Shown here piece after piece: positions 36,301 through 47,896 of a stretch of DNA of 64,000 bases. The notes beneath the pieces are model-generated. The model was not told where the DNA came from. It was given only the letters and a program-made list of their open reading frames with translations, and did no database searches. The DNA is from Phascolomyces articulosus (Eukaryota; Mucoromycota; Mucoromycetes; Mucorales; Lichtheimiaceae). Numbering within the stretch: position 1 is the stretch's first letter; each line of letters begins with the position of its first letter. The position numbers and the translations under genes were made by a program. The stretch is from NCBI GenBank assembly GCA_025677815.1, contig JAIXMP010000003.1, forward strand, positions 434,001 to 498,000. The letters are read 5' to 3'.

Positions 36301-36425
36301 GAGGAGTAGTAATGATGGTAGTATATAATATTTTATAATGCTCAATTTTTTCTTAACACCTATAAGCACTGTTATGAAACAACCGCTAGATCTAATGGTA
36401 TAGATGATCATTGTAGACAATTAAC

Positions 36426-36644
36426 CATATATAATGATTCAGTCTTGGCATACGCTGACTTTCCATCTGAAGCGGAAATGTCAGAAACCCTTTTAAAACA
36501 TCGTTTGATGGAGTGATATGAGTTCTCTATGCAACATAATATAAAGAATTCTAGTTACTTACAACACAAATATCTCACACTTGGACGGCCACCAATATTG
36601 CCAAATGGTTTTATCACTTCAACTTGGTTAGTTATAGTTGACAT
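36426..36644 (-). pseudogene. Two-exon 5' gene fragment, unknown family
   Basis: On the minus strand an ATG at 36644 opens an 82-base exon to 36563, ending in a GTAAGT donor. A TTCCGCTTCAG acceptor starts a second exon (36426-36466) in matching phase. The joined 41 residues begin MSTITNQVEVIKPFGNIGGR and finish YGKSAYAKTESLYM. The next donor-like GTTAAT leads to no usable exon: downstream is broken by stops and then by the GTA repeat. It looks like the start of a gene whose remainder was lost, or an unrecognised small gene. Confidence 0.35.
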
Positions 36645-37882
36645 TGTTATGGTTCTCTCGTCACTAAGGTTAAAAAGATAGACACTTGGCGGAAATAAGG
36701 AATTTCCGACTTACCATCTACAGTAGATATCTAAAACTGATGATAACATAGAGACTCCCATAATTATATTATTTCATCATATTTATGTATCCTTTTTCTT
36801 TAGCAAGAATTCTCGATATAAAATAAATAAGGGAATTACTTACGGATTAGTATATTGATCCTTGCCGACACTCCTCGGGTATCTTGTATCTTTCAAAAAT
36901 GAATGGCTTTTACCGTAAATCTCAACACATGTATATTATTATTATTACTATACTATGTCATTAAGCGAACCTATTTTCAAAATAGGTATACATGTGGCTG
37001 ATATCAATAATATCAATAAAGTTCCCCAAGAGTGATGCTTAATACTGTACAAATATAGGTAATTTATCCTGTTTTGTCAAGTACACCATATGCCAAAAAT
37101 AACGTGGCAATATTAAATAAGAGGATGGATAGGTTTAAAACTATAAAAAAACTGATGCTACTCTATAAAATATATTAATAGTAATGATAATAAGCAAACG
37201 ATCACGATATATGCCAAGAATATAATCGTCTTTTTTCTTGATCCTTTAAATTGTGAAATCCAATGTATATATATAGATAACGCCAAAACGATTCCCCGAG
37301 ATTTTTTTATGGAGATCCCTTCTTCTTGGTGGTATGATGCTTCTTGCAGCATTTAATAATAAAACAAGACATTATTGTGGAGACGTTAGTCTAATCTTGG
37401 AAACCCTTCCTATGTCATACGTTTTAAAGTGTCATATGAGTAAGAAATATATGGTGCTGTTATACTTTTTTTTTTACTTGTAATTGTAGGTTTTGTATTC
37501 ACAATCGTGTTGCCTATATAGTCTCCCACTTAATTAACCTCAACACATAAATAGATGATAAGTAAGTATAAATAGAACAAAGGTGAATGAGCTGTGATAC
37601 TTTATGGTAGTTGTCGACAGCGATATTTGATTTATTCTATTCATAGTAGTTACCAATAAACTGTTATTGATGGTAAAGAAATGAATTAAAATATACCTTT
37701 TGAATGTATGACAAAAATATGTAGTGAGGTTATAGTAAAAAAAAAAACCAAATCGAGACATGATAAGAAAGCGATCATTGGTTTCAGGAGCAACTTTTTT
37801 CATGACAAAAAGGAATTGAAGGGATATCAATCATGGTTTCAGTTTTTATTTTTTAAAAAAAATTCTCAAAGTATATTCTCTA

Positions 37883-38011
37883 TTAGAGTTGTATCTGAAA
37901 TGAATGGTCTGGACCAACCTGATGATGTTTAAGGACACCTATCTCACCATCCTTAGCATGATTGAGTCGTACAGCACGCACATGCTGTTGTGTGAGTCTC
38001 TCCTCATAGTA
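37883..38011 (-). pseudogene. Short coding relic
   Basis: An open stretch of 42 codons with balanced composition on the minus strand includes ERLTQQHVRAVRLNHAKDGE and ends at a TAA at 37883. Two tandem TAG codons lie directly upstream. Its composition differs from surrounding AT-rich noise. The family is unknown. Confidence 0.25.
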
Positions 38012-39675
38012 CTACTATCCGCTTTCCCAGCATGCATCACATAGAACGCGGTACTAACATTCTATGGGAAGACAAAACTATATTATCCTCTTTTTTTATG
38101 GTTTAAATCATAACCATAATAATAGAAATAATAGGTATCGTTATCATAGTTTCTATATTATTATATTACCCTCAAGGATTAAATTATTGTTGTTATTGAA
38201 ATAATTATAAGAATTTGAAATGACACAAAGTTTTACTGTCAAATGATTTTTTCACCCATCATATCTAAATCTATGAATGATACGCTTCTGCTTCCATTTA
38301 TAATACTAGAATGTGATCAGCCATTACACAGACACACAATTAAACCTTTTCCCTGCTCTTTTGTATCACTTTATAAAAAAACAACCCAAAACAAGAATTG
38401 CCTCGAGGTTAGTCAAACAGGGTTATTTTTCTTACGTGATATTACTTTTAATATCCATACTTGAGTGGTATTTATATCTTTTTCTTTGTGAGACACTACT
38501 ATTTATGTTGTATAACGCAACCATTGTGTTTCTCCATGAATTGATCATTGAATCAAGCAATGTCATGATGCTCAATGAAGTGACACTGATCATATAGTCA
38601 TTGATGATCGGAACATGCTAATAAAAATAAAAATAAGGAGTGCTTAATAAAAATTATATAAAGTCGTGTCATCATTTTTGAGTATCCAATTGAATACCGA
38701 CAATTGCAACACGCTGTATATTTCCCTTACTACTAATTGCTATAAGGAGACAAATAGCAAGAAAATGAAAGGATATTCTTCTTGATAATAATAATAATAA
38801 TAGTAGGTAGGAGGTAGTAGTGTTGTATGTAGTAGTATAGTTAAAGTAGTAAAGTTATATATATATATATATATATATATATAATCTAGACCTCTCCAAG
38901 AATAGAACAATAAGTAAGTTTATCCGTTTCAAGGGGAGAAATATCATGCATTTTGTGATATAATTATTAAAAAAAGAATTCGGATTTGAAAATACTTATT
39001 TTGTATAATACTTCTCTTACGAGAAAATAATCATCCTCTTAATAATAATAGAAGAAGAAGTATATTATTATTAGATGACAAGCGGTATTACAAAAGATAC
39101 CCAAAAAATGCATGTTAAAAGTACCTTTTAAGGAAAATTACAGTTGTTTTTTTATAAATAGTTGTGTGACATTTTATACATTTATCTTATATGTTCATCT
39201 TTATCATTCTATGATTATATATAAGGTGTATCAAAAGTCTATTATTTGTGAATGACGATGATTTAGTAAGACTTATTCATTCAATATATGAGAAGTAGAA
39301 TAGTAATAGTATTTTTGACTTAAATATACACAAAAAAGTAACCTAGCAACACAACGAAAAGTCATCCAACCCACTTTAAACTTTTGTAACTCAGGTTCTT
39401 CTTTTTTTGGTCTTAAATGTCTTTAAACGGGTCATTAAATTATTTGTATCACCGTGGTAAACCTATTGGTGTGTGTTACCATGACAACCAAAAAAATAAA
39501 TAGAAAAATAAACCCTACCAAAACTTCCCTTTTCTCTTCTTCTTTTCTTCTTCTTTAACCTTTTTCCAACTGGAATAAAAAAGACCATTCAAACACCCCT
39601 CGACGCTCCTTTCTCTCTTTTTCACACACACAAAAAAAATCATCATCACATTACTTTTTTTTTGTAAACTCTTTT

Positions 39676-39683
39676 TATAAATC
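39676..39683 (+). promoter_or_regulatory. TATA-like element of the secreted-protein gene
   Basis: TATAAATC lies about 125 bases before the start codon at 39804, within a CT-rich promoter and leader. Assignment is by position and sequence only. Confidence 0.35.
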
Positions 39684-39803
39684 TACTCTTCTTCCCCTTT
39701 TTACTTTGCTTTCTTTTCCCCTTTCCAATTTTATATTATATATTATAATATCAACAACAACACCTTTTCAAACGTTTTCTAATATATATATATAATCACA
39801 ATC

Positions 39804-41049
39804 ATGTTGAGTTCATTCCTTGGTCCATTAATGGCCGCTTCTTTATTATTTTTAAGCCAAGCACAAGCAGCAGGTCCAATTGCGCAAGTGGTTGATGCCA
39901 ACAACTTTTGTACGTTTCTTCCTCCTACCGATTCAACCGATCGTGTAGTATCCGATACAGAATGGAATGCTTTACCTTTTTGTATGGGTAATACACCTGC
40001 TGCTACAGGTGCTGGAAAGATCCCTGATGGTTTTATTCAATCAGCTCATTTTGTTGCCACAGATGACTATGTTCAAGTCACTGGTATGTTCTTTTTTTTT
40101 TAAAAAAAAAACAATAGTATGATATCTATATTCATCCATCATCATTATTAATTTAGGTCAAATCGATCCTTCAAAGGCTAATTTACTTACTACTGATTGG
40201 GGAGGGTAAGTAGAAAGAATAATTACCATTATAATATAAAGACATTCACTTATACTAATTCATCAATCTCTTATTTACTTAAAGTCAGTACGATATTAAA
40301 GCACCTAACCCATCTGAATGTGCTGGATATAATTTCTATGTCAACTTGATTGAACCTGCTAGTTTTACTTACTGTATTCGTTGTTGTGTAAGTCTTTTTC
40401 TATATTTAATTTTAGAAAAAACAGACTAGTGCTGTATTACTCTATCATCTGTAAATCCCACCCTAGAAGCCCATAGATACTGATGATGATTTTTTAATTT
40501 TAATAGAACGATGAAGCCAACTGTAACCGTGGTATTTCTGAAAAGGGATGTGCTCATATCATTCCTGGTGATTACAGTGGACCTATTTCAAGTGCACAAA
40601 TCCAAGCTGGTCAAGAAGCTGCAGATGCTGCTGCTTCTTCTCCTGCTCCTGGTGCTGCTACTACAGGTGGAAGTACACCTGCTCCAAGTCAAGGTGGCGA
40701 TAGCTCTCCTTCTACACCTTCCAATGGCGCTGCCAACGTGTCTTCTAAATCTTCATTGGTTGTTGCCTCTTCTTCTTCTTCTTCTTCTTCTTCTTCTTCT
40801 TCTCCAGCAGCTGCTTCTGCTTCTGCTGGAGCATCTTCTTCAGGTACAGCATCTTCCTCCTCCGTAGCTTCTTCTTCCTCTTCTTTAGCAAATAGTTCTT
40901 CATCTGCTTCATCTAACGCAAAATCATCAGATGGATCCATGACAGCCCAGTCGGTCGATGAAGATAGTGCAGCTATTGTTCAACGTCCTGCATTTGCTCT
41001 TTTGATCACCATATCTATGGTTGCCCTTGGTGGTCTCTCCTTGTACTAA
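39804..41049 (+). CDS. Secreted Ser-rich, probably GPI-anchored protein
   Basis: Exons 39804-40083, 40157-40205, 40285-40387 and 40507-41049 join in phase to 324 residues. A signal peptide of about 22 residues ends in SQAQA. The next 150 residues form a cysteine-containing globular part (NFCTFLPPTDSTD, PFCMGNTPA, ECAGYNFYVNLIEP, TYCIRCCNDEANC). A long Ser/Ala/Thr-rich stalk follows, then a hydrophobic tail (FALLITISMVALGGLSLY) with no residues after it. This is the layout of a GPI-anchored wall or plasma-membrane protein with an O-glycosylated stalk. Similar NFC-FLPP proteins are widespread in fungi but their function is not known to me. A Glu-rich frame on the opposite strand at 40689-40940 is a shadow of the Ser repeats. 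Confidence 0.85.
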
Positions 41050-44000
41050 GTTTTCAATTCTATCTAAATCCAACAAACAAATCACAACAACGAACTCATT
41101 TTTTTTCTCTGTTTATAACGATCCACCCTGTCCTTCCTACTTATTGATTTTCTCCTCTTCTCTATCCATTTACAAGGGATTCGTTGTCATACGAAGATAA
41201 AAAAAAAAGATTATAAAAAAAACTTGTATAATTGCCATTATTGTTTTCTCATCCAATCCTAACTTTACCACCCAGTCTCACTCTCCTTCTCCTATTAGCC
41301 AATATTTTCCTTCTCCAATCTTCCCTTGCACTAAAAAACAAAAAAACTTGCTCGTGTAATAATAATTTTTTTTTGCAATGAGACGATCATAACCACCCAC
41401 CACAAATATTGACTTTTTAATTCCCTTTTTTATTATCAATCCTTATTATTTTATTGTTCTTATTTATTATTTCTTATTATTATATACAAAGATTGTACTT
41501 TTTCTTTCCGAATCATAATACTATTTCTTGTGGTATAAATTGAGTAATAATATGGTTTCTATTCATAAAAAAACGCAATGTATCTTGTATCACGATAGAT
41601 GATTTTACCTTTGGGATACACAAAAAGCGGAGCTTAGTGGTGTATATATATATATATATATATACTGTTTGTGGGATAATTACTTGAGGATAAAGATGTA
41701 AATTCATGTGTTCGTTGTTTTTAAATAGGATCTATTGAACGTGTTGTGTGACTGATCGACCATTAAAAATATATGAAAATGGCATAAAAATAGCAAAATG
41801 TATAAATTTGCGCGGGAGAAGGATGGACGTGCGAAATGATTTTCACTGTTTTGTTAATTTTAAAAACGTCAAGATATGGAAATATTCTCTACTTTTGAGT
41901 CATTTTTATGAATATATACAAAAAAGGCTTATTTATTTCTTCTATTTATATATTGATTATATGAGTTGAATGATTTTCTTGTTGTCTAATTCATATGTAT
42001 AAAACTATTTGCAATTCCTTTTTAAATATAATCGTGTGGGCCACTATATGTGTGGCACTAAATGCACTAAAAAAACTTGCACTCTATACTTTTTTAGTGG
42101 CTTTATGAGAGAGAGAGAGAGAGGGTAGATCTTATTCTTTTCGTACCACAATAAAACAGTTACTCCCTCTCTCTCTCTTTCTCGCCACTTGGGGTTCTCT
42201 CTTCTTTACGTCACTATTTACATTAAGTATATATATTGTTCTCTTTTTTTTATTAGTGGCGGGAGAAGAAAAGAAAGAAAAAGGGAGGTTTTTTTCTCTC
42301 TATATATATATTGGTGATACTACTACGACTTAATTAATAGGAGAAGGAAATATCAAAAAAGCTTAATTTTCCTTAACGAAATTGACAATTATCCTCTTTT
42401 ACGCAGTGTATATGAACTAGTCCGTTTATAAAAACATAAAGCCACACTTTTCCCTAATATATTTATTTACGCACCATGGTTAATCATATATAATATAAAA
42501 TAACAGTATAAAAGACGACGATAAGCTTTTATGCTAAAATTTTTGAGTTTTCGCTCTAATGAAAGGTTGTACAACATTGATTTTTTTTATATTTTCTAGT
42601 TTAACTAAACTAGGGAAAAAATCATTGAGTTTTTCCTTGGATTGGAGTCCCTGTTTGTTATTCTCTTAAAGCGATCATCTATTCAGAACAGAGTTTTATC
42701 TACCTTTAAATGATAATACATAGTAGCGATTAATATATAAAAGATAAAATGATTTATCATTTTTGTATTTATTTAATAGAGCTGGGCCATCAATTGTTGT
42801 ATTATCTTCTCCCCTTAACACGTTATGCCCCTCTAAGATGGTGTAAACAAAAAAAAAAGCATGCTTCAGCGTGTGTGGGTCATTAAATTATATTCATTAA
42901 AAAAACCTGGGGTATGAATCGCCGACCATCACAACTCTCCTCTTGATGCATATAATATATTAAAAACATCGGGAGAAAAATAAGTTCACATACTATATCC
43001 AGGTAAACTCGTGGGGAGAGAAAGAAGATCTTCCTTCCGTCATATTAAATAATTACAATAGAAAGAAAAGAAAGAAAGTGTATATCGAGTCTATGATATA
43101 ACTGGTCTAGTAAAAAGTAGAAACAGCATAATATTATATAGTAGGTTGCATGTGTAATAAGCTATTTAATTCCCTCTTCCTCCTTTATGCCACACTAGTT
43201 TTCTTGGCAAGCTTACAGTAGATTTTTAGTATGGGACTGAAATTTATATTTAGCTGAAAATAACTTAGTAGGACATAAGAGCAAGCTACCAATTTTCTTG
43301 GGTTTCTTATTAATAATATAACAACTATAAGTAGGAACTCTGATCAGCGTTGATAAACATAAATTTTTGATGGAAAGGGGTGTGATTGTTATACCTATTA
43401 GTTATATATAAAAGCAAACTACCAATAATTTATATATATTTGTTTTCTTTCTTCTTTAGTGTGTATTTATTTGTTCTAACCAGTTGGCGTTGATCTTTGC
43501 TTTTTTTTTTCTTTATACGTACTGGTGATAAAAAATATTTATATTTATTATGTAGATATATTATTTTAGGATCATCCAAAATATAGATATACTATAATGT
43601 CGTTTGTCCTCTTCACATTATTTGTATAATAGGGGGGGATTCAGCAATTAAGAATGAAAAATATATCTCACTTTATAGTGTCGCAATAAATATGGCGGAT
43701 TAATACCAAGCCAATAGAAATGGAGATAACAGAAGAGTAGTGATAAAACAAAGAGTATCGTAAAAGATGTCGTTTATTTATTGTTTTAATGATGAGGGGT
43801 ATTTATATGTTTTCTAACTACTTGTAATAATAATAAACTCTATAACGAAACTAATGATAATAATATATATACATGGAGTGATGGAGGATGTGATATGTAT
43901 TTATGACTGTCAATTGAATATCGTGTTCGAATAATTAATATGATGATGGATGATGAATACGTGGTATAATAAATTTAAGAAATTGTAACACGAAGTAATT

Positions 44001-44136
44001 TTTACCACAATAATAGTCTGGACCACCAGCAGTCATTCCATCAATTGATCGTTTTTTATGAACAGAAAAAGCAAACATGATTATAGTAGTATTTTATTCT
44101 AATATAATAAAAAAGAAGAGGTATTATTATTATTTT
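41050..44136. other. Intergenic region between convergent surface-protein genes
   Basis: About 3.1 kb without a supportable gene on either strand. It contains a (TA)n tract near 41645-41664, GA and CT tracts near 42109-42123 and 42167-42182, and many AT-rich runs. The frame at 41748-41969 has no motif. Confidence 0.6.
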
Positions 44137-45426
44137 TTACAAAAAGAAGGGAGTCAAAGCAAGTGTTCCAAGAGCTGAAACAAAAAGTCTAGTCAATGAG
44201 TAGGATTCAGTAGTAGTTGCACCAGAGACATGTGTATTCTGTTTTTGGTTTCGTTCCGTAGTATTATTATTCTTGTTTGTTGATGATGGAGAAGATGATG
44301 GTGAAGATGAGGGATCAGAAGAGGGTGAGCCTGTTGGTGAAGAAGTTGAGGAAGCATCAACAATGGGGGAGGTATTATTTGCTGCATTTTGAGCTTCAAG
44401 GGCACCATTTAATAATTCATGAGGTTCATGATCATCAAGACATTCAGCTGCTGTTAAGAATGAATAACCAAGATGCGTCAAATAATCAATGATATGAGGT
44501 ACTTGAGCAATGGATTGGTTATATAAATCTAAGAGATAAAAATACAAATTAAGGTTTATCCAAGGGATAGGAAATAAGTAAACTTAAGTTAAAATCAATG
44601 ACATTTGTTAAGAATTAGATATATAATCCTTTCGGGATCCCTTACCATGTTGCAAACTAATAAAACCAGGATCTTCATGAGGATTTAATCCAGTATCAAT
44701 GCCTGCCGCCGCACTCTTGAATGCACCCCGGATTTTTTTAGAAGCGTCCGCACGCATATAAACATCATAATCAGTAGGGTCCACATTCCATAATAGAACT
44801 TTATATCCCATAGACTTTAAGAGAGCCTTGACACGACCGTCAGCCTCACCAAAAGGTGGACGTGCATATTTAGGTTTAATACCAATGGCATCTTCAATAG
44901 CCTTTTCCGTTGCCTTCATTTCATAAATGATTTCTTCATTGGTAAGACTCATTAAATGGGGATGAGAATAAGTATGCGAGGCAATATGATGGCCTGCTTC
45001 ATAAGCTCGTTTGACGATATGAGGATATTTTTCAACATGGGATCCCATCACACAAAACGTGGCCTTGATATTATGTTCATCAAGAATATCCAATAATTTA
45101 TCCGTGTATTGACTTGGTCCGTCATCGAATGTTAAAGCCCAGGAATGATCTTTTGGACAGCCATAGATATCAGCAGGTGTAGGTGTATTACCACAGGTTT
45201 CAAAACACCTATCATTTTCGGGTCCATCACAATCGACATTTTCACAAATACCAGAACCAACAGGACGAACGGCAATATCGGGAACAGAAGCTAAATTTAC
45301 TTGTTTTAACCATGCTTCGTTCTTGGGTACTTCTACATCTTCAGCATCTCCTTGAGCATTGATAAAGCTAGATGACAATAATAACAAGTAAGCTGCAACA
45401 AAGAGAGATTGTTTTTTGATTGCCAT
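44137..45426 (-). CDS. GPI-type chitin deacetylase (polysaccharide deacetylase, CE4)
   Basis: Exons 44646-45426 and 44137-44528 join in phase to 390 residues. A signal peptide (KKQSLFVAAYLLLLSSSFIN) starts the protein. The NodB fold carries all CE4 motifs: TFDDGP near residue 100, SHTYSHPH for metal binding, RPPFGEADGRV, LWNVDPTDYDV and SLQHD, whose codon is split by the intron. Zinc ligands and the catalytic Asp/His are therefore intact. A Ser/Pro-rich stalk and a hydrophobic C-terminus (LFVSALGTLALTPFFL) suggest GPI anchoring. The enzyme converts nascent chitin to chitosan, a major wall polymer of Mucoromycota. Start 45426 was chosen because the frame only extends further to a GTG. A TATA element lies about 65 bases upstream. 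The divergent kinase gene begins 423 bases away. Confidence 0.95.
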
Positions 45427-45849
45427 CTTGGGGTTCACCTGTATAAGTCGTGCTATTTTCTACGCGATATTTTCGACAATTTTCATTCCTTTTTATACAA
45501 AAATTATGTTTCCGAGAATTTGATGTAAACTTTTCATTCATCCATAATATTTAAAAAAATAATTTTTTTATTTGGTCCATGATAGACTGTAGTAAACACT
45601 AAAGTTTATCTATTAGCTTCATTTCAAATAGTTTAACTTGGTATGTATGATTTGATTTCTCGAAGAATTGTCATCATACAAACTTTACTTTTAATTAAGA
45701 AAAAAACTCGGAGAAAATATACTTTGGATGGATGATGTATATATGTAAATTTTGAAAAGAACTGACAACTGCATCAATACTTTTTTGACTTAACTTGATA
45801 AAAAAAAAACTCAAAACCAAATTTATTCCACATACACACTAACGACACC
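45427..45849. promoter_or_regulatory. Shared divergent promoter region
   Basis: A 423-base AT-rich gap separates the divergent chitin deacetylase and kinase genes. A TATA element is visible on the deacetylase side. No clear element is seen for the kinase. No upstream exon supplying the missing first glycine-loop strand of the kinase could be found here. Confidence 0.4.
45488..45497 (-). promoter_or_regulatory. TATA box of the chitin deacetylase gene
   Basis: On the minus strand this reads TATAAAAAGG, about 65 bases before the start codon. It is close to the ideal TATA sequence. Confidence 0.5.
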
Positions 45850-47379
45850 ATGGTTGGTACATTTTCAACAGTTGAAAAACAAGAGTTAGAAAAACGACTT
45901 GTTGCTGTTAAAAAGTATAAAAAACATCATGGGCAATTGGTACAACGTCATTATCAACGTGAGCTTTGGGCATTACGTACCTTGGGATTAGAATCAGAAA
46001 CGCTAGCACGAAACAATCGCGTAAGATTCATATAAAGCATTTCATTCTTTTTTATAATAACAAGTGATTGCAACTAACAAAGATTGTAGGTCATTTATTT
46101 ACTTGATGCTGAATCGACCCATGGTGCTCATTATTTAACTTTTCCATATTATGAACATACATTGTTGGAGTTTGTTGAAGAAAGAAATCAACCATTTGCT
46201 TTAAAAGTCATTCATCAAGTCGCTCAAGGACTTGACTTTTTACATAGCAAAGGTATTATTCATTGTGATCTATCACCTAGTAATATTTTGGTGGATGAAG
46301 CCAATCAACACTTGGTTCTGGCTGATTTTGGTTGTGCCCACTTGGATTCGTCTTCTACTTCAACATACCCTGATGCAAATTTTAATTCAATGGAAGAAAT
46401 TGGTACTAGGTAATATATGTAATATATATAAAAAGAAAAATATGATTGGGCTTGTTTTCTTTAACAAATAATTTGCATTAATTCCAGGTACTATAAAGCA
46501 CCTGAACATTTATTTGGATACCGTGTCTATCAGCCGGCGACCGATGTTTGGTCGCTTGGTACCATCTTTTGTCATTTGTTATTAGGTCATCCGATCTTTG
46601 ATGGTCAAAGTGATTTAGAGCAGATTGGTATTCTTGTTCGTGCATTAGGTGCTCCCTCTGCCAAAGTGAAAAGTGAAGTAAGTTACATTATATGAAATAA
46701 TAATAAAAAAATGATTGGAATTTTTTTTTGAGGTACAGACAAGCGGATCAGAAACATTTTGGATATAGGTTTAGGCATATAAAAAATACAAAATAATACA
46801 TTTCACTTTTTTTGTACTCAAAGAAACACAACTAAATTTAGGAAATGAGCGTGTATCCTGATTTTGATAAGTTGGTCTTTTTTGGTGATTCTCAACAACA
46901 AAGAACAGGTGATGATGAAGATAATGAATTTACGGATGATGAAGAGAATGATCATTACGACAACGATGACGATAACGATGAAGAGGATAGTAATAATGAA
47001 CAACCTGATATTGCAAAAATGCCAAATGCAAAACCTTTTGGGCTTGGAACTATACTGCATGAATCACTTATTGAACCATCAGATCAAACATTAATACGTC
47101 GAATGCTGACATGGTCTCTGAAAGAACGAATTACCGTAAAGGAGGTAATAGATAATGATTATAAAAAAGGAGGAGAGAGATAGAGAGAGTAATAAGTTGT
47201 GAAGTAATAGTAAAAAAAAAAAGGACGGGAAAAAGAAGGGAGAAAAAAGGGGGATGGATAAAGAAAGCTTTTGTTCTCACGGACCTGTCTGTAATAAAAT
47301 GTATAATAATAAATTCTAATTTTTATTTTTTTAAAAAACAATAAATTAGATATTGAAACTAGTTCATCCACCAGAATAG
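45850..47379 (+). CDS. CDK-activating-like (Csk1/Cak1-type) protein kinase
   Basis: Exons 45850-46020, 46090-46409, 46488-46677, 46842-47144 and 47350-47379 join in phase to 337 residues. The frame begins inside the glycine-rich loop (MVGTFSTVEK), followed by the ATP lysine in LVAVKKYKK and the helix-C glutamate in RELWALRTL. The catalytic loop reads IIHCDLSPSNIL: the Asp is kept, but the usual HRD arginine is Cys and the Lys is Ser. DFG and GTRYYKAPEHL (CDK-like activation segment) are present. A strongly acidic insert of about 50 residues precedes the C-terminal helices. The final short exon (ILKLVHPPE) was chosen because it restores a normal kinase ending; reading through the donor gives an unlikely tail. 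These features resemble monomeric CDK-activating kinases. CDK20-like kinase is an alternative. Confidence 0.78.
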
Positions 47380-47896
47380 AAACGTATAACAACAACAACG
47401 ACAATCAAATAATACCATAGAATAGTCATAATGAATATATAACTAAATAGTAATACAATTACTTGTATTTTTTTTTCTATATAAAATAATTTTGCTGTTA
47501 CCCTGCATTGCTTAATTGCTTCAAGAAAATAATAATTTTTTTATCCCCAATAGTGCTCCGCAATAGGCTCAAGTACTTTTCTCATTGGACCTGCGGGGTT
47601 GCCCCAATACATGTCGACCCCAACAATCCAAAAAGACACAAAGACCGTTTCGTATATGTATTATTTTTAACAAAATAGATAAAAAAAAGATAGGATTTGA
47701 AATGTTCTATTCGATTTTTTTGTTTGTTCTTTTTCTTTCTTTCTTTTCTCTCTCTCTCTTTTTCTTCATTGACAATAGATAAAAAAAACACTGGATCATC
47801 CTCACTTCTTCTTTATTTATTATTATTATTATATGCTTATTGAGAAAACGATACAACTAACTTGATCTTTTTTTAACAACTAAAAATAATCTGATA
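47380..47896. other. Intergenic gap and promoter of the AGC kinase
   Basis: About 500 bases between two plus-strand kinase genes. It is T-rich with pyrimidine tracts close to 47897. No gene is seen. Small frames on both strands at 47582-47791 lack motifs. Confidence 0.5.

Larger units (their letters stand above)
35872..39803. other. Gene-poor region with coding relics and microsatellites
   Basis: About 3.9 kb without a complete gene. It contains a GTA triplet repeat (36258-36300), two coding-like relics listed separately (36426-36644 and 37883-38011), and a (TA)n tract near 38856-38883. The end is a pyrimidine-rich leader before the secreted-protein gene. Other small frames (37540-37932, 38243-38597) show no motif. 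Confidence 0.5.

Noticed and set aside
40689..40940. Glu-rich minus-strand frame
   Set aside because: It is the antisense shadow of the Ser-repeat stalk of the secreted protein.
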